From: Streptomyces microflavus
Lineage (GTDB): Bacteria > Actinomycetota > Actinomycetes > Streptomycetales > Streptomycetaceae
Direction of reading: 5' to 3'
DNA length: 64,000 nucleotides
Assembly: GCF_014650075.1 (NCBI RefSeq)
Contig: NZ_BMUG01000014.1
Coordinates: 96,824-160,823, forward strand
Shown here: piece after piece, positions 25,615-32,847 of the stretch
How positions within the stretch are numbered: position 1 is the first letter of the stretch
How the letters are laid out: each line of letters opens with the position of its first letter
Notes under the pieces: model-generated
The model's input: the letters and a program-made list of their open reading frames with translations, nothing else
What the model was told of the DNA's origin: nothing
Databases searched by the model: none
Program-made: the position numbers and the translations under genes

Positions 25615-27768
25615 ATGACCGACCACGAACGGCGGCAGGATACCGAACCCGCTCCGCTGCGCCGGATCGACCGGAGGACCAACGGTGAGATCGGGCCGAC
25701 GGAGCGCCTCGCCATGAACCGGACCGGGAGCTTCGACTGGGATCTCGACGCCAGGACCCTGGACATCGACGACGCGGGGCTGGCTGTCTTCGGTGTGGAC
25801 CCTGCCTCGTTCGACTCACGTCCCGGCGCGCTGGTGGAGCGGCTGGAGCCGGCGGAACGGGCTCGGCTGGACGTCACGATCGACGAGGCCATCACCGGCG
25901 GCAGCAATTCCTACAACGTTCATTTCCGGGTTCCGCTGGACGACGGGACGACCCAGTGGACCCATGTCCAGGCCCGCATCCTGCGGTCGAAGGACGGGAA
26001 GGCACACCGGATCGTGGGGGTGGTCCGTGACGCGACGGCGGAAGTCACCCATTCGGCCTTCGTGCTCGATCTGGAAAAGCGCCGGCAGCGGCAGACCAAT
26101 ATCGTCGAGCGGACCACCAGCGCGATGTCACGTGCGGTGACCGTCGACGATGTGACAGCCGCGCTCACCGGTCCGGGCGGGCTGGCGCGGCTGGGGGCGG
26201 ACGGGCTGGCCCTGGGGCTGGTGGAGAACTCCGCGCTGAACATCGTGGCGCTGAGCGGTGAGTCGCTGGAGGCGCTCGACGGGCTCGGCTCCGGGGACCT
26301 GGAGCGCAACCTTCCGCTGGCCGACGCCATCCGCAGCGGGCGGCCGCGGTTCATCACGTCCCTCGCGGCACTGGCGCGGCGGTATCCGGTGCTGGAGCCG
26401 CATCTGGGCAGGCTCGGGTTCCGGGCCGCGGCCTATCTGCCGCTGGTGGCCCAGGCCCGGTCGCTCGGCGGACTCGCCCTCTTCTACCGGGAGCGCACGG
26501 TCTTCAACGCCGACGAGCGGATCCTGTGCCTGGGTCTCGCGGCCATCGTGGCGCAGTCGCTGCAGCGGGCAATGCTCTTCGACGAGGAGCGGGAGTTCGC
26601 CACCCAGCTCCAGTCCGCGATGCTCCCGCCCCGTATACAGGACATCGAGGGCGGCGAGATCGCGGTGCGGTACCACGCCGCGTGGAGCGGGCGGCAGGTC
26701 GGCGGCGACTGGTACGACGTGATCGCCCTGCCCAAGAACCGTTACGGGCTGGTCGTCGGGGACGTCCAGGGGCACGACACCCATGCCGCCGCGATCATGG
26801 GCCAGTTGCGGATCGCCCTGCGTGCGTACGCCGCCGAGGGGCACCCTCCGGCGACCGTGCTGGCCCGGGCCTCCCGCTTCCTCTCCGAACTGGACACCGA
26901 CCGTTTCGCGACCTGCACCTATGCCCAGGTCGACCTGGCGACGGGCGCGGCACGTGTGGTCCGCGCCGGGCACCTCGGGCCGCTGATCCGGCATGCCGAC
27001 GGGCGGGTCGGCAGTCCGCAGGTGCGCGGCGGTCTGCCGCTGGGCATCTCCACGGAGTTCGGGGACGAGGAGTATCCGGAGACCCGGCTCGATCTGGTGC
27101 CCGGGGAGACGTTCGTCCTGTACACGGACGGTCTGGTGGAGGAGCCGGGCGCCGACCTGGACACCGGGGTGGATGCTCTGCGGAACGAGGTGAGCGCCGG
27201 TCCTGCGGGGGCCGAGGCGCTGGCCGACCATCTCTCGGACCGGCTCTGGGAACGGTGGGGGTCGGGGGACGACGTGGCGCTCCTGGTCCTGCGGCGCAGC
27301 CCCGATGTGGGGTCCTCGCAGGCGCCCCGGCTGCACCAGTACATCCACCAGGCGGACCCGGAGGGGCTGTCCGACGCGCGGGCGATCGTGCGCCAGGCGC
27401 TCGCCGACTGGGACATGGCCGACTTCGCCGACGACGCCGAACTGGTCACCGGTGAGCTGCTGGTGAACGTGCTGCTGCACACGGAGGGCGGGGCGGTCCT
27501 GAGCCTGGAGGTGCTGCCGGAGCCGGTGCGGCGGATCCGGCTCTCGGTGCAGGACCGGTCGAGCGCCTGGCCCCGGCGGCGTACCCCGGGAGAGACCTCG
27601 ACGTCGGGCCGGGGGCTGCTCCTGCTCGACGCGGTCGCCACCCGCTGGGGCATCGAACCCCGCGGCGAGGGCAAGGCCGTGTGGTGCGAGATCGGTCCCG
27701 CTCCCCCGCCCGCCACCGCTCCTGCGCCGGCCGCCGTGGAGCAGGTGCCGCCCGCCGGGCAGCGATGA
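25615..27768 (+). CDS. PAS-GAF-PP2C phosphatase with C-terminal ATPase (SpoIIE-type regulator)
   Basis: A 717-residue regulator. A PAS-like domain spans about residues 35-150 (TGSFDWDLDARTLDIDDA, ARILRSKDGKAHRIVGVVRDAT), a GAF domain about 165-310, a PP2C/SpoIIE phosphatase domain about 330-560 (GGDWYDVIALP, GDVQGHD, GSGDDVALLVL) and a HATPase_c anti-sigma-like domain to about 695 (ELVTGELLVNVLLHT and GRGLLLLDAVATRWG). It thus carries both phosphatase and serine-kinase-like functions used to switch STAS anti-anti-sigma partners. ATG 25615 is 5 bases after an overlapping ATG at 25611 in another frame. A 14-bp terminator follows immediately. Confidence 0.9.
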   Translation: MTDHERRQDTEPAPLRRIDRRTNGEIGPTERLAMNRTGSFDWDLDARTLDIDDAGLAVFGVDPASFDSRPGALVERLEPAERARLDVTIDEAITGGSNSYNVHFRVPLDDGTTQWTHVQARILRSKDGKAHRIVGVVRDATAEVTHSAFVLDLEKRRQRQTNIVERTTSAMSRAVTVDDVTAALTGPGGLARLGADGLALGLVENSALNIVALSGESLEALDGLGSGDLERNLPLADAIRSGRPRFITSLAALARRYPVLEPHLGRLGFRAAAYLPLVAQARSLGGLALFYRERTVFNADERILCLGLAAIVAQSLQRAMLFDEEREFATQLQSAMLPPRIQDIEGGEIAVRYHAAWSGRQVGGDWYDVIALPKNRYGLVVGDVQGHDTHAAAIMGQLRIALRAYAAEGHPPATVLARASRFLSELDTDRFATCTYAQVDLATGAARVVRAGHLGPLIRHADGRVGSPQVRGGLPLGISTEFGDEEYPETRLDLVPGETFVLYTDGLVEEPGADLDTGVDALRNEVSAGPAGAEALADHLSDRLWERWGSGDDVALLVLRRSPDVGSSQAPRLHQYIHQADPEGLSDARAIVRQALADWDMADFADDAELVTGELLVNVLLHTEGGAVLSLEVLPEPVRRIRLSVQDRSSAWPRRRTPGETSTSGRGLLLLDAVATRWGIEPRGEGKAVWCEIGPAPPPATAPAPAAVEQVPPAGQR

Positions 27769-27809
27769 GGGGCGTGCCGCGTCACCTTCAGCGATGCGGC
27801 ACGCCCCTC
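27767..27809. terminator. hairpin terminator after the PAS-GAF-PP2C gene
   Basis: Perfect 14-bp stem, GAGGGGCGTGCCGC (27767-27780) with its complement at 27796-27809 and a 15-base loop, starting within the stop codon of the regulator gene. Confidence 0.72.
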
Positions 27810-27886
27810 GACCGGCGGCTCCGACACATCGGGCGGCCCGGCGCCGCTCACCGCCTCAAGCGGGAGCGACTCCGGATGCCCTGGTG

Positions 27887-28543
27887 TCAGCTCTGGGTGG
27901 TACGCCGCTTGCGGACGGCCCACAGGATCCCGCCACCGGCGAGCAGCACCGCGAGAGCGGCGCCACCGATGACCGGCGTCGCGGACGACGAGCCGGTCTC
28001 GGCCAGGTCCGGCGAGCTGGGGCTCGGGGCGGGCACGGCGGGCGCGGACTCCGAAGGTTCACCGCTGGGGGTGGCGCTCGGCTCGGGCGTCTGCGTGCCG
28101 GGGGTCTCCGACGGCGTCGACTCGGTCGGAGTCGGCTCGGTGGGGGTGGGCTCGGTCGGAGTCGGCGTGGGAGTCGGCTCCTCCTCGCACGCCTCGACCG
28201 ACTTCTCGTCCTTGAACGAGTGCTTGCCGCCCTCACTGGCGTCCTTGACGTCCAGTCGGACGGTCACCGGACCGGAGTGCTCGGGAAGAGTCAGCTTCGT
28301 GCTGAACTCACGGCCGAACTCCTTGGTGGGCAGCAGGTCCTTGCCGTCCACAGTGACCGTCACCGTGTTGGGGACGTTCGGCGAGTAGTTCTTGAGGTCA
28401 ACGGTCACCTCGGAGCAGGTCACGGCCCAGGTGGGGGTGTGAGCCGCGGCCGGACCGGCGGAGATGACGCCTCCGGTCAGACCGACGACCGCAGCGGCCA
28501 CGAGTGCTCCCGCGCCACGCCACGATCTCCTGGGTATGGTCAT
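27887..28543 (-). CDS. sortase-anchored (LAETG) surface protein
   Basis: A 218-residue exported protein. A signal peptide covers about residues 1-35 (RRSWRGAGALVAAAVVGLTGG with an AAA cleavage region). A small all-beta domain follows (TVDLKNYSPN, TVTVTVDGKDLLPTKEF, LDVKDASEGGK), with two Cys, then a Pro/Thr/Glu stalk of PTPTPTEP-type repeats (about 125-175). The sorting signal LAETG is at 180-184, with a hydrophobic helix and KRRTTQS tail. LAXTG is the class E sortase signal used by Streptomyces chaplins. ATG 28543 starts the signal. Function unknown; no sortase gene is adjacent. Confidence 0.85.
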   Translation of the reverse strand: MTIPRRSWRGAGALVAAAVVGLTGGVISAGPAAAHTPTWAVTCSEVTVDLKNYSPNVPNTVTVTVDGKDLLPTKEFGREFSTKLTLPEHSGPVTVRLDVKDASEGGKHSFKDEKSVEACEEEPTPTPTPTEPTPTEPTPTESTPSETPGTQTPEPSATPSGEPSESAPAVPAPSPSSPDLAETGSSSATPVIGGAALAVLLAGGGILWAVRKRRTTQS

Positions 28544-28776
28544 GGATACTTCCTCCAGCTGAATCTCATCGCCCGAATGGCGGTGGGGCGCACAGTACTG
28601 CCATCGCCACGTGTGGGCGCACCCACCCCGTGCGTCACCCCCCGAACGAACTCCGGCCATACCTCCGCCACTTCGCCCAAGACGGACAGCTACTTCGCGC
28701 CACTGTCCGCCGCCGATGGCTCATGTGGTGGCCGGTGGCGCCCGCCGGGAGCGCCGCGCGGAAAGCTGCGGAGGTC

Positions 28777-29265
28777 TCAGAGGGCCTTGTGCATGATGTG
28801 CAGGCCCACATAGCCCTCGGTCGGGTGGTGGAACCCCTCCGGGAAGGTGCCGATCACCTCGAAGCCGATGGACTCGTACAGCTTGACGGCGTGGACGTTC
28901 GTCTCGACCACCGCGTTGAACTGCATCGCCCGGAAGCCAGACGTACGAGCCCACTCGACCGAGTACTCGCACAGGGCACGGCCCACCCCCTTGCCGGAAT
29001 GGGCGGGGTCGACCATGTACGTGGCGCTGGCCACGTGCGAGCCGTTGCCCATGTGGTTCCGGTTCATCTTCGCCGTACCGAGAACCTCTCCCGCGTCGTC
29101 GACGGCGACGACCACGCGGTTCGGGGCTGCGACGTACCACCAGCCCTGTGCGTCCTCCTTGCCGAGGTCGAGCGGGTAGGTGAGGGTCTCGCCCGCGGCG
29201 ACGATCGTGTGGAAGAACGGCCAGATGGCGGGCCAGTCCTCGGTGGTGGCTTCCCTGATCAACAT
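28777..29265 (-). CDS. GNAT family N-acetyltransferase
   Basis: A 162-residue GNAT enzyme, related in sequence to phosphinothricin-type acetyltransferases. The acetyl-CoA pyrophosphate loop is HSGKGVGRALCEY (about residues 89-101), and the following NVHAVKLYESIGFEVIG (about 127-143) is the usual fourth motif. The substrate is an amine, unknown. ATG 29265 begins LIREATTEDWPAI, the canonical first strand and helix. Confidence 0.9.
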   Translation of the reverse strand: MLIREATTEDWPAIWPFFHTIVAAGETLTYPLDLGKEDAQGWWYVAAPNRVVVAVDDAGEVLGTAKMNRNHMGNGSHVASATYMVDPAHSGKGVGRALCEYSVEWARTSGFRAMQFNAVVETNVHAVKLYESIGFEVIGTFPEGFHHPTEGYVGLHIMHKAL

Positions 29266-29305
29266 GCGGACATGATGCCCGACTCGAACATCCGTCTGCG
29301 AATGG

Positions 29306-30385
29306 CTATCCGTCGCTCCGCCGACCCCATCCCAGCCTGGTCAGCAGCCGTTTCCGGCCCGGCTTCCGTACTCCGGTGGGCCTGTGCTCGGCAGGAGGCG
29401 ACGGGAGCGTTGCCGACTCCACGACGGGCAGGGGCCGTGGTGGAGCCAAGCGCGGGGCGGGCGATAGTGCCGGCGACAGGGCGTGTGGCTGGGCGGAGGG
29501 CGGGGCGGGAGCCGTCCGCGCCTCGTGGTCGTCGCCCGGGTGCGGTGCCGGTCGCACCCCACGGGCGTGGTCCAGACCGAGGGTCAGGTTGATCCGCCGC
29601 CACAGGATCTCGTCGGGTTCGTCCGCCAGCATCAGCTCCCCCATCGTCTCTCTGGCCGCCACGGAGCCCGGCCGCCCGAAGACGGGCTCCGGCCTGACCC
29701 GTGCGAGATAGGCGCGTTCATAGGGGTCCTCCACCACCTCCGCCAGGTGGGCGGGGTCCAGTGCGGTCGCCTCGACCGCGGCCCGCGCCCAGGGGTCCCC
29801 GGTGCGGTCCAGCAGCCGCTCGATCCGCTGGGTACGCCAGTTCCGTGCCCTCCGGTCGGCGCCCGCCTCCAGCATCGTGCGCATCCCGAGAGGCGTACGG
29901 CCGGCGAGCAGCTCGGGCTCCCGCACCGCGAACGAGGCCAGCTCGTCGGCGAGATAGAGCCAGACCACCGCGCGATACCGGTTCAGATAGAACGTGACCG
30001 GCGAGACGCAGCCCGCTCGGGCCAGCCGGGTGAACCGTGCGGCGGCGATGCCCAGCAGAGCGGCGCCGTCCGCGGTGCCGACGGTGCGTACCCGCTCCGC
30101 CAACCCGTCGGGAAACCCCGGGTCTTCACGCAGACGCGCGACCTCCCGCTCGGGCACCCGCGGCCGCCCGCCGCCGGGCCCGGCGGTGACGGCGATCAGC
30201 CCGAGGTGCACGGCGAGCTCGAATTCGCTGCGCCGCAGCCCCAGTTCCTGCGCCGCACGGCCGGCGGCCACCGTGGCCGCGGGTGCTTCGGGCGAGGTGT
30301 GCGCGGCCTCGTCCCGGATCTCGTCCGTACCTAGGATCTGCTGTGCGTCCTCGGCCTGCGCGCGGATCGCTTCCTTGACCGTCAT
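29306..30385 (-). CDS. DUF6397 family protein
   Basis: A 359-residue actinobacterial protein of the DUF6397 family. It has an N-terminal winged-helix-like DNA-binding-type region (VAAGRAAQELGLRRSEFELAVHLGLI, VPEREVARLR) and a conserved central helical segment (VSPVTFYLNRYRAVVWLYLADELASF, RRARNWRTQRIERLL). The C-terminal 100 residues are Pro/Ser-rich and end in a basic tail. Family role unknown. ATG 30385 is chosen because the domain starts there. Confidence 0.82.
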   Translation of the reverse strand: MTVKEAIRAQAEDAQQILGTDEIRDEAAHTSPEAPAATVAAGRAAQELGLRRSEFELAVHLGLIAVTAGPGGGRPRVPEREVARLREDPGFPDGLAERVRTVGTADGAALLGIAAARFTRLARAGCVSPVTFYLNRYRAVVWLYLADELASFAVREPELLAGRTPLGMRTMLEAGADRRARNWRTQRIERLLDRTGDPWARAAVEATALDPAHLAEVVEDPYERAYLARVRPEPVFGRPGSVAARETMGELMLADEPDEILWRRINLTLGLDHARGVRPAPHPGDDHEARTAPAPPSAQPHALSPALSPAPRLAPPRPLPVVESATLPSPPAEHRPTGVRKPGRKRLLTRLGWGRRSDG

Positions 30386-30516
30386 GACCGTCCTCCCCGT
30401 GAACCTCGAATACTCTCCGTGATCACGGTAGCCCGGCGGGGTCATATGCGGTCAGGCCTGTGGATAACTCCGTCCGGCCGAGGAAAGCCGCAGTTCGGAC
30501 GGGTCCCGGAAGGATT

Positions 30517-30930
30517 TCAGAAAGGTTCGGCGCCCTCCGGCCCGCCCTGGCGGACGGAGACACCGAGGTGCTCGCCGACCCGGTTGACGAGCAGGGTCAT
30601 CTCGTAGGCCACCTGCCCCACATCGGCTTCGGCCGCGGTCAGCACGGACAGGCAACTGCCGTCGCCGGCGGCGGTCACGAAGAGCAACGCCTCGTCGAAT
30701 TCGACCATGGTCTGGCGGGCTCGCCCGGCCCGGAAGTGCCGCCCCGAACCACGCGCCAGGCTGTGCAGACCGGACGAGACCGCGGCCAGATGTTCGGCGT
30801 CCTCGCGGGCCAGGCCGGTGCTGGCTCCGGTGACCAGGCCGTCGTTCGACAGCACCAGTGCGTGTCGTATGTACTGCACCCTGCTGGTGAGATCGTCCAG
30901 GAGCCAGTCGAGTCCCCGGTCAAGCGCCAT
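30517..30930 (-). CDS. roadblock/LC7 domain protein (CvnB-like)
   Basis: A 137-residue single-domain roadblock/LC7 protein (RHALVLSNDGLVTGASTGL, EDAEHLAAVSSGLHSLARG, LLFVTAAGDGSCLSVLT, VGQVAYEMTLLVNRVGEHLG). In Streptomyces conservons CvnB partners with the CvnD GTPase and a CvnA histidine kinase. Here a PPOX gene on the opposite strand separates it from the CvnD-like gene and no cvnA or cvnC is seen. ATG 30930. Confidence 0.85.
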   Translation of the reverse strand: MALDRGLDWLLDDLTSRVQYIRHALVLSNDGLVTGASTGLAREDAEHLAAVSSGLHSLARGSGRHFRAGRARQTMVEFDEALLFVTAAGDGSCLSVLTAAEADVGQVAYEMTLLVNRVGEHLGVSVRQGGPEGAEPF

Positions 30931-31077
30931 GTGCTCGTCCTCCCCGTGCCTTCATTCCCCGTACCCCGTGCCCTGCTACGCGCGTAAGCCTTGCGCACCG
31001 CCTCCGTACGGGCAAGCGCCCCCCGCCGCCCGGGGCGCCGCTTCGCGCCACACGGGCATCGGGCCCAGGATGAGCGC

Positions 31078-31506
31078 ATGGCACATCACATGACCGATGA
31101 AGAATGGCGGGCCTTCCTCTCCGAGGGCACCCGCACCGCGAAGGTTTCGACCGTGCGGGCCGACGGCAGTCCGCACATCGCGCCCGTCTGGTTTCTGCTC
31201 GACGGCGACTCACTGGTCTTCAACACCGGCAAGAAGAGTGTGAAAGGCCGCAATCTGGAGCGCGACGGACGGGTCTCCCTCTGCGTCGACGACGACCGGC
31301 CGCCGTACGCGTTCGCCGTGGTTCAGGGGCATGCGGAGCTGAGCGAGGACCCCGAGGAGCTGGTGCGGTGGGCGACGCGGATCGCCGGGCGCTATGTCGC
31401 GCCGGAGGCCGCCGAGGAGTTCGGCCGGCGCAACGGAGTGGCCGGTGAACTGGTGGTGCGGGTGCGGATCGACAAGGTGATCGCCCTGGCCGACATGGCC
31501 GACTGA
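31078..31506 (+). CDS. PPOX-class (F420-dependent/pyridoxamine oxidase-like) protein
   Basis: A 142-residue flavin or F420-binding beta-barrel protein. The start MAHHMTDEEWRAFL leads to the conserved THR-like turn TRTAKVSTVRADGSPHIAPVWF, then NTGKKSVKGRNLERDGRVSLCVDD and GHAELSED. This is the pattern of the PPOX/F420-dependent biliverdin or aflatoxin-type reductases. Cofactor not determinable from sequence. ATG 31078 is supported by its domain start. Confidence 0.87.
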   Translation: MAHHMTDEEWRAFLSEGTRTAKVSTVRADGSPHIAPVWFLLDGDSLVFNTGKKSVKGRNLERDGRVSLCVDDDRPPYAFAVVQGHAELSEDPEELVRWATRIAGRYVAPEAAEEFGRRNGVAGELVVRVRIDKVIALADMAD

Positions 31507-31530
31507 CGGCCGCGTACCGGAGCCGGGCGG

Positions 31531-32166
31531 TCAGCCGACGGAGTCGAGAAGCCGGGCGGTGTGCATCCGTCCGGCGTACTCGACCGTACGGATCAGGACG
31601 TCTTTCCCGGAGTCCCGGTCGCGGGCGTCGCACAGCACGACAGGCGTGCCCCCGTCCAGGTCAAGGGCGTCGGACACATCGTGCGCCGCATAGGTGCGCG
31701 CCCCGGGGAAGCGGTTGACGGCGACGACGAACGGGATGCGCCGGCGCTCGAAGTAGTCGACGGCCGCGAAGCAGTCCTCGAGCCGTCGGGTGTCGGCGAG
31801 GACGACCGCTGCCAGGGCGCCTTCGGACAGCTCGTCCCACAGGAACCAGAATCGGTCCTGCCCCGGTGTGCCGAACAGATACAGCGTCAGACCGGCGTGG
31901 ATGGTAATACGGCCGAAATCCATCGCTACGGTCGAGGTGGCCTTCCGCGCCACCCCTGCCGTGTCGTCCACTCCCTGTCCGGCCTCGCTGAGCGTTTCCT
32001 CGGTCCGCAACGGCCGGATATCGCTGACCGCGCCGACCAGGGTCGTCTTCCCTGCGCCGAAGCCGCCCGCCACCACAATCTTCAAGGCCATCGCGGTGTC
32101 GTCGTCCCGGTGGGTGTTCGGAGCGCTGTGCGTGCTGTGAGCGTTCTCGGCGTACTCAAAGGACAT
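31531..32166 (-). CDS. CvnD-like GTP/ATP-binding protein of conservon type
   Basis: A 211-residue small P-loop protein. Walker A GGFGAGKTTLVGAV lies at about residues 33-46; the switch segment has DFGRITIHAGLTLYLFGTPGQDRF, and VNRFPG stands for the NKxD-like motif. This is the CvnD family that, with a roadblock protein, works as a heterotrimer-G-protein-like switch in Streptomyces. ATG 32166 gives a 27-residue extension; the ATG at MALKIVVAG is a possible inner start. It is orphaned from cvnA, cvnC and, by a PPOX gene, from cvnB. Confidence 0.87.
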   Translation of the reverse strand: MSFEYAENAHSTHSAPNTHRDDDTAMALKIVVAGGFGAGKTTLVGAVSDIRPLRTEETLSEAGQGVDDTAGVARKATSTVAMDFGRITIHAGLTLYLFGTPGQDRFWFLWDELSEGALAAVVLADTRRLEDCFAAVDYFERRRIPFVVAVNRFPGARTYAAHDVSDALDLDGGTPVVLCDARDRDSGKDVLIRTVEYAGRMHTARLLDSVG

Positions 32167-32272
32167 CGACCACTTCTCCCGCGAGTGAGCCGCACACCTT
32201 GGCGGAGCTCGGTTCAGCCGTTCGGACATCGCTTCGGCACAGCATGGCAACCGGCTGTGCGAGCCGAGCGGG

Positions 32273-32289
32273 TTGATCGTTCTTGATCG
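32273..32289. promoter_or_regulatory. direct repeat in divergent CvnD/ArsR region
   Basis: The 315-bp gap between the divergent CvnD-like and ArsR genes (32167-32481) has no gene. It carries two copies of TTGATCG, at 32273-32279 and 32283-32289, 10 bases apart, so on one face of the DNA, and a TACACT element at 32405-32410 that could be a -10 site for arsR. The repeat may be an operator for either gene. Confidence 0.35.
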
Positions 32290-32481
32290 ATGCGGATCCG
32301 GCCCGCCCACTCCTGCCGCATCTCGCCCCTCTTCTGGCCTCTTATGGCCCGCATTGCGCTCGGTGTGCCCCGATCACGGCCCCGAGCGATTTCGGCATGG
32401 CCTCTACACTGGTTTTTTCGGTCGCGGCAACGGACGTGGTGACGGGTCCGGGCGGGCGGCCCACGGACGGGAGAGACAAGA

Positions 32482-32847
32482 GTGTCGACAGGTACCGGCG
32501 GCGGTTTCCAGGATCCGCCCGCCGAGGTGCTGGCCGAGGCCGCGGCCGCGTTCGGACTCCTGGCGACACCGGCGAGGCTGCACATCGTGTGGGCGCTGGC
32601 CCAGGGGGAGAGCGATGTGACGGGCCTCGCCGAGCGGGTGGGCGGCACGCTCCCCTCGGTCAGCCAGCATTTGACCAAGCTCAAGCTGGCCGGTCTCGTG
32701 CGTTCGCGCCGCGAGGGCCGCCGGCAGGTGTACCTGGTCGACGATCCCGATGTGGTGACGGTCGTCCGGCTCATGGTCGGCCAGCTCGCCGAGCGGGCCG
32801 GGCACCCGGCCCAGGGGCTCGTCCGCCTGCGTGAGCTCGGTGCCTGA
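32482..32847 (+). CDS. ArsR/SmtB family transcriptional regulator
   Basis: A 121-residue winged helix-turn-helix protein. FGLLATPARLHIVWALAQ at about 24-41 and VGGTLPSVSQHLTKLKLAGLVRSRREGRRQVYL at about 53-85 are the recognition-helix and wing segments. Its stop lies 17 bases inside the following P-type ATPase frame, so it is co-expressed and probably represses it until metal binds; Asp and His residues after the wing (DDPDVV, AGHPAQG) are possible metal ligands. The metal is unknown. GTG 32482 follows GGGAGAGA. Confidence 0.9.
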   Translation: MSTGTGGGFQDPPAEVLAEAAAAFGLLATPARLHIVWALAQGESDVTGLAERVGGTLPSVSQHLTKLKLAGLVRSRREGRRQVYLVDDPDVVTVVRLMVGQLAERAGHPAQGLVRLRELGA

